From the NCBI RefSeq assembly GCF_006337105.1, contig NZ_CP040871.1, positions 1,550,001-1,614,000 of the forward strand: 64,000 bases of DNA, given 5' to 3'. Source of the stretch: Thermomonas aquatica (lineage in GTDB: Bacteria > Pseudomonadota > Gammaproteobacteria > Xanthomonadales > Xanthomonadaceae). Every line of letters begins with the position of its first letter. Position 1 is the stretch's first letter. A program made the position numbers and the translations under genes. Shown piece after piece: positions 46,323 to 54,347 of this stretch. The notes under the pieces are model-generated. The model made no database searches. It was not told the origin of the DNA and was given only the letters and a program-made list of their open reading frames with translations.

Positions 46323-47627
46323 GTGGCGCATACCCGAACACGGTTATCGCTTGTCGAGTACGGATCACCCGTTGATCTGAGTCGAGAAATTGGCGCGGCG
46401 ATTGGTGTGGATCGCACGAAAGCCAACAGCCTCCTGATTGAGGCTGGCAACCGTGCCGCATCGAACTTGGGGCTCAAATACAATCCCATTAGTGTTGATG
46501 CCATTGGCGCACGAGCCATCGACTTTGCTGGCCTCATCCGCTTAGCCCCAGCGCTTGAACTGGAAGTCGCACCCAAGTTCTTGGGTCTTGATGACGCTGA
46601 CGCCACCTGGCGAGAGGACTTCTTCTTTCTCTCCACGCTCTCACGGCATGGGCGGCTTCTTGCGACCGAGCGCTTATCGGCCTCAGGTGGTGCACCGCGC
46701 GACCTCTCCACGTTGGTGGCCCGATCCATCACGAGCATGTACGAGGCCAGAAAACGCCGCCCTCTGCGCAGCTACCGCCGGGTGAGGGAGGCAGACTTCT
46801 TCATTGATGGCGATCCAGATCCTGTGGATCTCATCTTTCCATCACCCGATGGTTTTGAGCAGGAGGTCATCCGCTTTGATCGGCGCAATGGCTGGAATGC
46901 AGACATCGTGGCGGCTGCCAAGGGGCTTCTGCCCGAGGTGAGCGACCCATCAGCCGCAGGCTCCTTGGTGCGGCTGATCGAAGACCTTTCACCACAAAGC
47001 GGCCCTGCCAACCGTCGTAAGTCGCTCCCTGCGAGGCACAGGGCGTGGAAGCCATTGCACGAGCTTTCCATCGATGTGCTTGGAGGACTGGGTCTCAACT
47101 ATAAGCAGGGTCAAGCGCACGCGCCTGGTTACCTCGTTTCGACCTGGCGGGTGTGGGAGGACTTATTAACGGTAGCGGCTCGCCTCGGGTTCGGACGTTC
47201 TGCAGTGGTGCCTCAAAAGGGCTTCACGCTGGGCACTAGGGTCAAGTCGACCACGGGTGCTGTGCGTAACGTAACGGTCGTTCCCGACTGCGTGATCGAA
47301 GCCGAGGGCGCCAGACCCCGGTTGCTTCTCGACGCCAAGTACAAGGGGCACATAGAGAAGGGGCAGCTCCGCATCTCGGAGGCTGACATGTATGAGGCAC
47401 TAGCCTTTTCTAGGGCCACAGGTTGCAACTTGGTGGTTCTTGCCTATCCGGCCCAGCTAGGTGATGTACCGCTACCTGTGGGTGCGTGCACCGAGTTTGA
47501 AAAAGTGCAGGTAGACGCTGTAAAGATCGTGGGCATCCAAATCGAAACTCGTCACATCTCCAGGACAGGCGCTTTGAAGGCCTTTGCTGGAAATTTGGCA
47601 AGTAGCATCGCTGAGATAATTCGGTAG
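46323..47627 (+). CDS. McrC-like nuclease subunit
   Basis: A 434-residue protein. An N-terminal region with LELEVAPKFLGLDDADATWREDFFFLSTLSRHGRLLATERL and a long helical middle resembles McrC. The C-terminus carries a PD-(D/E)xK core: VVPDCVIEAEGARPRLLLDAKYKG, with PD near residue 322, and the D-x-K pair near 337. McrC stimulates and cuts for McrB. The GTG start lies three bases after the McrB-like stop. The nuclease residues are intact. Confidence 0.85.
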   Translation: MAHTRTRLSLVEYGSPVDLSREIGAAIGVDRTKANSLLIEAGNRAASNLGLKYNPISVDAIGARAIDFAGLIRLAPALELEVAPKFLGLDDADATWREDFFFLSTLSRHGRLLATERLSASGGAPRDLSTLVARSITSMYEARKRRPLRSYRRVREADFFIDGDPDPVDLIFPSPDGFEQEVIRFDRRNGWNADIVAAAKGLLPEVSDPSAAGSLVRLIEDLSPQSGPANRRKSLPARHRAWKPLHELSIDVLGGLGLNYKQGQAHAPGYLVSTWRVWEDLLTVAARLGFGRSAVVPQKGFTLGTRVKSTTGAVRNVTVVPDCVIEAEGARPRLLLDAKYKGHIEKGQLRISEADMYEALAFSRATGCNLVVLAYPAQLGDVPLPVGACTEFEKVQVDAVKIVGIQIETRHISRTGALKAFAGNLASSIAEIIR

Positions 47628-48064
47628 AGCCGTAGTCTGATGACCTTCTGTTCGCGTACGAGATTTATACAACTCGAGCAAGGCGCTCCCAAGCGGAAAC
47701 ATTTCCTCGAAGGTCGTATGCTGCCGCCTCGGGGCTCCAAGTTGGAACATACGTCGTCGAAGCTCTGGAGGCGCGTTCGCAAGCGACCTATGACAAAGCC
47801 ATCGCGATGCAGGCAGCCTTCCCACGCCAGTGGTGATTACAAAACCCGGCTCAGCGATCGGCTTCAAGCAGTGACAAGCCACACGGGCTTACCAACCTCT
47901 GCGTCAGAGACTAATGGTACCGAATCGACGATAGAGTCACGCAAAATCAGATTATCAAGATCCGTTGTTCCCGCAACGGCATCCACAGCACAAATAAATC
48001 ACACCCCGGAAAAACTAGGGCACGAAGTAATGAGCTATGGCAAGGCTGTGTATGCGGGGGAGCT
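47628..48064. other. 437-bp gap without a confident gene
   Basis: The stretch between McrC-like and the unknown gene is AT-richer. In one plus-strand frame, open from 47636 to 47836, residues such as QVGTYVVEALEARSQATYDKA look protein-like but no start codon is obvious, so it may be the tail of a lost gene. A 142-codon frame from 47640 that overlaps the next gene start has an Arg/Ser-rich composition and I do not accept it. Confidence 0.45.
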
Positions 48065-49519
48065 ATGACTCTCGATACGAAAGGGTCGGCTGCACTCAAG
48101 AAGGAACGAAAACCACAGTTTGATTTTACGAGCAACTTTGATCCTGAAAGCAGAGATACCGCCACAATCAAGGAACTTCTAGCGGAGATTAACCAAGAAC
48201 GTAATGATGCCGATGGAACAACCTTTGATTTGAAAAGTCTTGGCACAGTACTTCGGCTCCTAAGCACCATCACGGGCAGAAGCTACCGCAGCATCACCGA
48301 AAGACACCCGCTTTCGACGCTGAAAACGATCAAGCTGTTGCACAAGGAATGCCGGCACATTGACGCACACCTGATTAGGCTGCTCGAACTTCCCAAAGGT
48401 GACTCACACAGCATTTTGGATTTCTTTACCATGGCGTCTTCCCCAGAAGGGGAAGATGTAAAGCGTCAGATCAGCCGCATTATTGCGAGACTTGAAAAGG
48501 AAATAGATCAAGTCGAAATCGATCAGATCAATGCCATTAGTGACCCCGGCAAGCTCCGAGAGCAATACCGGCGCGACACGAACGAGGCCGTGGACGACAT
48601 CCTGCTGACCCATATCCACATTGAAGACGAGCTACTGAAGGATGCCGACAGGTACCTGACCGATCAGTCCCGACAATTCCTTACGTCGATCAGCCCTCTC
48701 AAGCGCGAATCACGGGCGCATGTCGCCACCTGCGTCTATCTCAAGGTTCTCGACTACGTCCACCGTCTCCACTTCGAATTGGCCACGCAGCTGTCGATAC
48801 CGCATGATCGCCCCATCTCAAACATGAAGATTAGATTCGAGAAGATATGCGCCGATATCTCGTCGAATTTGGATCGCCAAATCCTGACGGACACCAACTT
48901 CCTTTCCATCCACGAGATGATGGATTTCTGCATAAAGTACATGAGCCCTCTCAGCGAAATCGTAACGAATGCTGTGGGTTTTGTTTACGAAAACCGAGCG
49001 TTCAAACAGGATATTCCTCGCGCCCACCTCATCATTCAACTTTATCTTTACCAAGCCAAGTTGCCAGCAACGCCTGAATCAAAGCCCATCGGGGTCGTTC
49101 ATGCTGCTGCCGCATTCGCTTCCGTTTTTCACCAGCGCATCAACAAGGCGAATCTGGTGAAGAAGTCGGTCAAGTACAGCCCGAAGATCTCCGATCCACA
49201 GCGACAACTGGATCAATTCGTGAAGGGAGAGACGCGGCAAATTCCACACACGGTGCAGTACCTCTACACGGAACGAATGAAGTGGTATCTCTTCGCGCTT
49301 CTCGAAAGAAAGGACACGACCGACTCCCACAAGTCACTGCAACTAGCGCAGTCCGAACTGACGAGGGACATATTCCTTTCCCTCTCTCCTGTGCTGATCG
49401 TCGAACAGATCAACGCGTACCGTAAACGAATCGTACAGGCAGCGAATGACTTTATCGTCGCTCATGATAAGCAACACATCCGATACGAGAAGATTCGTAA
49501 CTACCAGTCAAATGCATAG
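48065..49519 (+). CDS. unknown all-helical protein
   Basis: A 484-residue protein with no recognised domain. The sequence is mostly helical and charged (DTATIKELLAEINQERND, ISRIIARLEKEIDQVEIDQINA), with a repeated ELLKDADRYL-like pattern, and lacks nuclease, NTPase or membrane motifs. The ATG at 48065 follows a strong GGGGGAG ribosome site. It is in an AT-rich setting between the McrBC-like module and the mobilization region and could be an accessory or defence gene. No closer call is possible. Confidence 0.7.
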   Translation: MTLDTKGSAALKKERKPQFDFTSNFDPESRDTATIKELLAEINQERNDADGTTFDLKSLGTVLRLLSTITGRSYRSITERHPLSTLKTIKLLHKECRHIDAHLIRLLELPKGDSHSILDFFTMASSPEGEDVKRQISRIIARLEKEIDQVEIDQINAISDPGKLREQYRRDTNEAVDDILLTHIHIEDELLKDADRYLTDQSRQFLTSISPLKRESRAHVATCVYLKVLDYVHRLHFELATQLSIPHDRPISNMKIRFEKICADISSNLDRQILTDTNFLSIHEMMDFCIKYMSPLSEIVTNAVGFVYENRAFKQDIPRAHLIIQLYLYQAKLPATPESKPIGVVHAAAAFASVFHQRINKANLVKKSVKYSPKISDPQRQLDQFVKGETRQIPHTVQYLYTERMKWYLFALLERKDTTDSHKSLQLAQSELTRDIFLSLSPVLIVEQINAYRKRIVQAANDFIVAHDKQHIRYEKIRNYQSNA

Positions 49520-49590
49520 ACCTGAATTATTTTCTTACATCAACCCTATTCGTATGGAGGTGGATTGACTCCTGTCTAGCTTGTTGAATC

Positions 49591-49612
49591 GGTAACCTCA
49601 CTATTGGTTACC
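49591..49612. repeat. inverted repeat GGTAACC-8-GGTTACC next to the oriT
   Basis: Perfect 7-bp arms with an 8-base loop lie 13 bases from the oriT-like core. Such extra repeats near a nic region can bind accessory proteins. A function is inferred only. Confidence 0.4.
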
Positions 49613-49625
49613 AGGGGTAGATACA

Positions 49626-49656
49626 GGACGCGCACTTACCGTTTCCTTCAGAAACG
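49626..49656 (-). other. oriT: origin of transfer (oriT), MOBQ/RSF1010-R1162-like
   Basis: On the minus strand, a CGTTTC-TGAAG-GAAACG hairpin is followed at once by GTAAGTGCGCGTCC. The R1162/RSF1010 oriT has the same layout: a GTTTCT hairpin with GAAG in the loop, then GGTAAATGCGCCCTCC with the nick after GCG. The match in hairpin, loop and core is close. The relaxase gene mobA/mobL begins 92 bases away on the plus strand. The nick site is assigned by analogy. Confidence 0.75.
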
Positions 49657-49688
49657 CGCAAAGAACCTGGACACCCATCTCCACGCAG

Positions 49689-49717
49689 CCGACGGCACAA
49701 AACGCCGTCGGTTTTTT
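49689..49717 (+). terminator. rho-independent terminator upstream of mobL
   Basis: CCGACGGC-7 nt-GCCGTCGG is followed by TTTTTT. It lies 31 bases before the relaxase start, so it may end a short leader or antisense-controlled RNA and act as an attenuator. Confidence 0.8.
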
Positions 49718-49747
49718 ATTGACTACGGATAAAAAGGGTACACGTTT

Positions 49748-50473
49748 ATGGCAAGCTTCCATCACTGCATCAAGAGCGGCAAGAAGGGCACCGCGTGCGG
49801 ACACGCCGCCTACATCGAGCGGCGCGGCCGTTACAAGACGCGCGGCGAAGATTTGATACATTCCGCCTACGGCAACATGCCTGCATGGGCCGCGAACAAT
49901 CCGGGTCGGTTTTGGCGTATGGCCGACAAGCACGAGCGCGCCAATGGCGCAGCGTACCGCGAACATGAAATTGCGCTGCCAAACGAGCTGCACGTCGATC
50001 AGCTTATCGCTCTGACCGAACGTACGGTGCGTGAGCTGATAGGGAACAAGCCATACCAGTACGCCATTCACGCGCCTGACGGCTCCTTAGCGGCGATCCC
50101 GAACCCGCATCTGCATCTGATGTATTCGGATCGTCTGCCGGATGGAATCGAACGCGAGCCGGACCGGACGTTTTCGCGCTTCAATGCGAAGCAGCCAGAA
50201 CTTGGTGGTTGCCGAAAGGACAGTGGCGGACTATCCCCGCTGGAGCTCCGGGCTGGCGTGATCGACGCGCGCAAAACTATCGCCCATTTGCAGAATGAGG
50301 CTTTGGCGGAGGGCGGCCACGATGCCCGCGTTGATCACCGCAGCTTGAGCGAGCAAGGCCGCCAGCGCCGCCCTGAGCGTCACTTGGGGCCCGCCCGCGT
50401 ACGGGGTATGTCCACTAAAGAGAAGGCCATCTACGCCGCCCACCGCGGTGGCGAGCCGGGATTGGGACACTGA
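49748..50473 (+). CDS. MobA/MobL-family relaxase
   Basis: A 241-residue relaxase that would nick the adjacent oriT and pilot the strand. Visible: AYIERRGRYKTRGEDLIHSAYGNMPAWAANNPGRFWRMADKHERANGAAYREHEIALPNEL with the catalytic Tyr region, the metal-binding IPNPHLHLMYSDRLPDG (His triad) and GGCRKDSGG. It is short compared with full MobA proteins (which add primase or other domains), but the relaxase domain seems complete. It lies behind an oriT of the matching type. Confidence 0.87.
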   Translation: MASFHHCIKSGKKGTACGHAAYIERRGRYKTRGEDLIHSAYGNMPAWAANNPGRFWRMADKHERANGAAYREHEIALPNELHVDQLIALTERTVRELIGNKPYQYAIHAPDGSLAAIPNPHLHLMYSDRLPDGIEREPDRTFSRFNAKQPELGGCRKDSGGLSPLELRAGVIDARKTIAHLQNEALAEGGHDARVDHRSLSEQGRQRRPERHLGPARVRGMSTKEKAIYAAHRGGEPGLGH

Positions 50474-50554
50474 AATTGCTGCTCTGGCTCCAGAATTTCC
50501 GAGGCGATTCTGCGATTTTCTCGCGTAATCGCCAATGAATTCGGGGGGCAAGCC

Positions 50555-50584
50555 AAAAAAAAGCCCCGACCTTACGGTCGGGGC
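50555..50584 (-). terminator. rho-independent terminator for the DUF3987 gene
   Basis: On the minus strand GCCCCGACC-GTAA-GGTCGGGGC is followed by eight T. It is 18 bases past the stop of the DUF3987 gene. Confidence 0.85.
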
Positions 50585-50601
50585 GTGCGGCGATTTATCG
50601 G

Positions 50602-52062
50602 TCATACGGCAATGCTGCCGAAGTAGGGGTTGAGCAACCGGACATAGGACTTCTTGTCTTTCGGCGCCACACCTACAAGGACGCCACCCCAAAGCTCGAT
50701 CAATCCCAGAGCTGCGTTGAGACGGGCGCGGTCACGAACCGGACCACTGTGCAACACATGGTTTTTCGCAACGATGGTGTCCGAACTCGGGCCGAGCCAA
50801 ATGCGGGTGCGCAAGTACTTCACCACCGCGTGTGCATCGACCTGATCCTGCGGCATCACGAACTGCGGCGAAAACAAGTGCTTGAATTCGTCGAGGTGCC
50901 ACCGCACCAGGGTGAAAGCGCGCTCCAGCGTATCAAGCGTGATCTTTCCGCCTTCGCCACCGAAGTATTGCAATGCTGCCGCAAGGCGGCCCAAGATCTC
51001 CATCAGTTTCGACGCGAAATCATCGATGTCGCTCAGGTACTCGCCCTGGCGCAACATCTGCTCGGTTTGGACGGCTAAGTCAAACCAACGCGATTTCGCA
51101 TCGTCCGAGAATTCCAGGCTCTCACGCTTGACATGGCCCGATTCAATCATGCTCCGATACAGCTCGAGCAATTCACGAATGCGTTCATGGAACTTCGGAA
51201 GGCATTCCCAGACCAGCTCGTTCGTATTCACCCAGCGAAAGCCCTTCTTCGATGCCGGCCAGCCCACCAGATAGCGCGCCCAATGGCCGCTACCCTTGGC
51301 AACCGCACCGCGCTTTTTCATATACGCTTTCAACGGAGCCGGCTGGCTCATGATGCTCACCGAAACACGCGGGTTCATTGCCATGATCTGCTCGCGCCCG
51401 GCGCGATCCAGCGGCAACACCTCCGGCGAATCCCACAGGCGGTTAAGCAGGCCCAAGTGGGACATTGCTGCACTCTGGAACAACACATGGCCTTCGTCGG
51501 TAGTGATAGCAATTGACTCGCCATCACCCTCCAACGCCTCCATGATCGCCTTTGCCGTCATGTCTTGGCGCAGAAAGTAGCGCAAGCGTGGCTTTATCGG
51601 CTTTGCCTCTGTCTGAGCGGCCAACTGCCAATCCATTTCATCCGTGGATTCGCCCTTGCTGACTAACTTACTGATGGACCGGCGGATACCCTTGTTCTTG
51701 GCCTGCCACACGTCGAGCTCGATCTGGTACTGCGCCATTTTGGCTCCTAGCGCACGCTGTGCGGTGGAGTCCCATTCGCTAAACGGCTTGTGCAGCATTG
51801 AATAGACCGTTGACTTGCGCTCTCCTGATTCGGCCACGATCAACAGGTTCTGCGAAGTCGGACGCACTTGTCCGGTCGGCAGCTTCACGTCGATGACGCT
51901 TTGGCACGCCAACGAAATGGCACTGATTAGCCCCATGCCGATCAGGGCATCCGGCGCCTGTACGTTTCGCATCAGCTCGAATCCAGCTTCACGGACAACT
52001 ATCGGAAATGCATCCATCGGGTACGGAGGGGGAGCAGGAGGAAGAGAGAACATGCCGTTCAT
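50602..52062 (-). CDS. DUF3987 (YfjI-like) primase/helicase-associated protein
   Basis: A 486-residue protein of the DUF3987 family found in integrated elements. NLLIVAESGERKSTVYSMLHKPFSEWD is a P-loop-like region (GERKS) and further blocks such as ITTDEGHVLFQSAAMSHLGLLNRLWDS and SVSIMSQPAPLKAYM fit. It probably takes part in replication of the excised element. The start at 52062 overlaps the stop of the upstream gene (ATGA), so these three minus-strand genes form one operon. Confidence 0.85.
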   Translation of the reverse strand: MNGMFSLPPAPPPYPMDAFPIVVREAGFELMRNVQAPDALIGMGLISAISLACQSVIDVKLPTGQVRPTSQNLLIVAESGERKSTVYSMLHKPFSEWDSTAQRALGAKMAQYQIELDVWQAKNKGIRRSISKLVSKGESTDEMDWQLAAQTEAKPIKPRLRYFLRQDMTAKAIMEALEGDGESIAITTDEGHVLFQSAAMSHLGLLNRLWDSPEVLPLDRAGREQIMAMNPRVSVSIMSQPAPLKAYMKKRGAVAKGSGHWARYLVGWPASKKGFRWVNTNELVWECLPKFHERIRELLELYRSMIESGHVKRESLEFSDDAKSRWFDLAVQTEQMLRQGEYLSDIDDFASKLMEILGRLAAALQYFGGEGGKITLDTLERAFTLVRWHLDEFKHLFSPQFVMPQDQVDAHAVVKYLRTRIWLGPSSDTIVAKNHVLHSGPVRDRARLNAALGLIELWGGVLVGVAPKDKKSYVRLLNPYFGSIAV

Positions 52063-52418
52063 TGCGCTCCCTCCTGCTTGTCATCCGTGCTCTCCAGCAC
52101 ATGCATGTTGGAGACCATGGGTCGATAGCACGAGGAGCAGACCACGACATCGCCTAACTCGGCGCGACGCTTGCGTTCTGCACTCAGCAGCTTGCGAAAA
52201 TGCGGAGCGTGGATGCTGTAGCCATACGCATCGCCGAACATTTTCATAACGCGACTCACCGGCACCTTGCGGGCCAAGTGCTTCTCGATCAGCTGATAGG
52301 CTTCAATAAAGTCAACTTCCTTCTTTTGCTTGCCAGCCACGTCTGCATGCTGGAGCGCAAGCTCCAACTTCTTCAACGCGCCAGCATTGACATACAACGA
52401 TTCTTCAATAGCGTTCAT
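52059..52418 (-). CDS. unknown element protein with a CxxC motif
   Basis: A 119-residue protein. N-terminal helical region (ALKKLELALQHADVAGKQKKEVDF) is followed by VSRVMKMFGDAYGYSIHAPHFRKLL and VVVCSSCYRPM, whose two cysteines may be half of a zinc site. It sits between AlpA and DUF3987 genes with ATGA overlaps on both sides. Function unknown; likely part of the element's replication or control group. Confidence 0.7.
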   Translation of the reverse strand: MNAIEESLYVNAGALKKLELALQHADVAGKQKKEVDFIEAYQLIEKHLARKVPVSRVMKMFGDAYGYSIHAPHFRKLLSAERKRRAELGDVVVCSSCYRPMVSNMHVLESTDDKQEGAQ

Positions 52419-52765
52419 TGCTTTTTGCCTTCATTTTTGCTTATAAACTTGTTACTACGCCCTTCAAGCCAAGCGACCGCCTCGTGTCGCCAAAAAGCCT
52501 TTGGCGAACGAGGCGTGTCGAACAGAGCAAATCCATTGGGAAAGTCAGGATCAAATCCAGGATCTTTCGGATTCATCATTGCGTAGGCCTTGCTCCGTCC
52601 CACTTTTGTGAGGCTCAGTAGCTCGGCAAACCGGAGAACGAGGTCATCTGACGCTTCGCCCCTTTCGTCCGTGTTTGTTCGAGTGCGGATCAAGGCCATC
52701 TCGCCGCTGTTCCGCTCTCGCGGCTCGACGGGTGTGCTGTGTACTGCTTTTTTGTCAATGAGCAT
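52415..52765 (-). CDS. AlpA-family regulator/excisionase-like protein
   Basis: A 116-residue protein. The HTH part LLSLTKVGRSKAYAMMNPKDPGFDPDFPNGFALF and SPKAFWRHEAVAWLEGRSN match AlpA proteins, which activate excision genes or act as excisionases. The ATG at 52765 has GAGGAG six bases upstream; the ATG at 52771 would touch the ribosome site. The first gene of the three-gene element operon; no integrase lies nearby. Confidence 0.82.
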   Translation of the reverse strand: MLIDKKAVHSTPVEPRERNSGEMALIRTRTNTDERGEASDDLVLRFAELLSLTKVGRSKAYAMMNPKDPGFDPDFPNGFALFDTPRSPKAFWRHEAVAWLEGRSNKFISKNEGKKQ

Positions 52766-52943
52766 GCGCATCTCCTCGATGGCGTTCGGCCCTCAGCGGC
52801 CGATGCCAACGATATGCACGCAGCCTTCTTGAGTCAGCGGAAAATTTTTAGGGTTTTCTGCAACCCCATCACCTCTCGTCAGAGCAAGCGTCCGCACCCG
52901 GATCAATCTCGACAGATCCAAAGAAAAATCAGCGACCTACACA

Positions 52944-52968
52944 GACGGGGAGCCAGCGGCTCCCCGTC
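52944..52968 (+). terminator. strong hairpin, probable plus-strand terminator
   Basis: GACGGGGAGCC-AGC-GGCTCCCCGTC is followed by TTCTCCTTGTT. There is no plus-strand gene in front, so it may insulate the two minus-strand operons. The rest of the gap 52766-53024 is AT-rich, with no gene that I can support. Confidence 0.55.
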
Positions 52969-53024
52969 TTCTCCTTGTTAGCGTGATTCCTCTCCGCGCC
53001 CGCTAAGCATCGCCATGACCCAGG

Positions 53025-53243
53025 TCAAATGCCCGCTCCACGCAGTGGCCCCTGCCCCCCAGGGTAGATGTTGAGCAGGTAGTCGCTCCGATGGCACAGC
53101 ACGCCATCGGCCTGTTCACGAGTAAGCCCGCCCCTGACGAAATACTCCAGCAGTTCTACGTCGCTGCCGACCTCGTCATTGGAGAGCACATCTTCTACCC
53201 ACGCCACTTCGTCGGCGCTCAGGCCATATCTGAAGTGGCTCAT
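53025..53243 (-). CDS. unknown small protein
   Basis: A 72-residue acidic protein (LSADEVAWVEDVLSNDEVGSDVELLEYFVRGGLTREQADGVLCHR). The pattern GLTREQADGVL looks like a short helix-turn-helix, and a tail with CHRSDYLLNIYPGGQGPL follows. It is 3 bases after the gene at 53247-53447 and seems to end that group. No family is recognised. Confidence 0.6.
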   Translation of the reverse strand: MSHFRYGLSADEVAWVEDVLSNDEVGSDVELLEYFVRGGLTREQADGVLCHRSDYLLNIYPGGQGPLRGAGI

Positions 53244-53246
53244 CGA

Positions 53247-53447
53247 CTACGCCGCAGGATTGCCAGCCGTGACAGCACCTGCTGCTGCGCCCTCCGCATC
53301 GGGTTCGGCCTTTGCGGGCACTTTCTCGATCACGACCTTCAGCTGCGGGCGCGAGGCCAGCGTGTACAGACCAAACGCGGCCAGTCCATAGACGACCGCG
53401 CCACCGAGCACTTTCAACACGCTTGTTCTCCTTGGGGTTGTTGTCAT
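53247..53447 (-). CDS. small single-pass membrane protein
   Basis: A 66-residue protein: basic N-terminus (TTTPRRTSVLK), a membrane helix VLGGAVVYGLAAFGLYTL, then a periplasmic Ala-rich tail. It overlaps the RDF-like gene upstream by four bases. Unknown function in the conjugative-element group. Confidence 0.6.
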   Translation of the reverse strand: MTTTPRRTSVLKVLGGAVVYGLAAFGLYTLASRPQLKVVIEKVPAKAEPDAEGAAAGAVTAGNPAA

Positions 53448-54337
53448 GCACCACCCATGCGGGCGGCTTTATGTTCCAGACGACTTCGCAGGCTGGATGC
53501 CGGCGGTGCGTGGCCCGCAGCACCAGCGTGCGGTGCTTCTTCCTGGGGATAGAACTCCTCGACAACCGCCGACACGTCCTCCCCCAACTCCTCGAACGCG
53601 CCGTTGGCGAAGCCCAGTCGCGCCGCTTCATCGAGCGCAGCCTGATCGAGGCCCGCCTCCTTCCTAGCCCCGTCCAAGCGCCGGGCCTCGGTAATCGCCT
53701 CTTCCAGCGTCATGCCCGAACGGATCACCAGATCGACGTAGAAGATCGGTGCACGGTAGCTTTGGGTCGTAGACTTGCCACGCAGCTTCAGTTCCAGCGG
53801 CAGGCAGGCGAGCAACCCACCGGAGACCGCTTGGAAGTACTGCAGGCGGGCCGCCAGCGTGCGGATCGTGTTGAACGACGTGGTGCGTAGCACAAAGGTG
53901 CCAGTCTCATCCTCGTCTCCGATGCGCACGTTGAAGCGGGCGTACGGTTTGCACTGACCTTCAGCGAATCGGCATGTATCCGACCCTGGGCACGGCAAGG
54001 TCTCTATGCCGTCCTGGCCTGATCGCCTGCAACTCTCGCCGTTGCCAACGCATAGCGGCCGACCGGTGGAGCGGTCAAACAAGTTGTAGTCAGCACGCAG
54101 GTTCAGACTCGGATCATTGAACAGCAACTGGACCGGCAAGCTCCGTAGCTTGCCGCCGACCTGCTGACGCAAAGCTTCGTCGAGCGGATGGAGCAGCCAG
54201 CCCTCGCGGTTCTGGACTTGGGTGGTCAGGGTGAATTGATCGTCCTTCTCGGGCAGGCGCGTGCCGTTGCGTTCGATGACGCGCCCGATCGAGATGCGAC
54301 CCACGACGGGTGGGGTGATGGCAAATCCTTTGAGCAT
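53444..54337 (-). CDS. RDF-like 'hydrolase or metal-binding' element protein
   Basis: A 297-residue protein. N-terminal GFAITPPVVGRISIGRVIERNGTRLPEKDDQFTLTTQVQ and a cysteine-rich middle (CVGNGESCRR..., CPGSDTCRF, CKPY) that could bind zinc match the recombination-directionality-factor-like proteins of integrative elements, which are annotated as hydrolase or metal-binding. The C-terminus is disordered. It lies between YqaJ exonuclease and small membrane protein genes. Assignment as RDF-like is by family resemblance; the name hydrolase is unproved. Confidence 0.7.
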   Translation of the reverse strand: MLKGFAITPPVVGRISIGRVIERNGTRLPEKDDQFTLTTQVQNREGWLLHPLDEALRQQVGGKLRSLPVQLLFNDPSLNLRADYNLFDRSTGRPLCVGNGESCRRSGQDGIETLPCPGSDTCRFAEGQCKPYARFNVRIGDEDETGTFVLRTTSFNTIRTLAARLQYFQAVSGGLLACLPLELKLRGKSTTQSYRAPIFYVDLVIRSGMTLEEAITEARRLDGARKEAGLDQAALDEAARLGFANGAFEELGEDVSAVVEEFYPQEEAPHAGAAGHAPPASSLRSRLEHKAARMGGA

Positions 54338-54347
54338 GGAACCTCTC

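Noticed and set aside
47640..48068. A 142-codon frame whose stop overlaps the next gene's ATG
   Set aside because: The overlap looks attractive, but the product is Arg/Ser/Thr-rich with no hydrophobic core, and another frame in the same place looks more protein-like.
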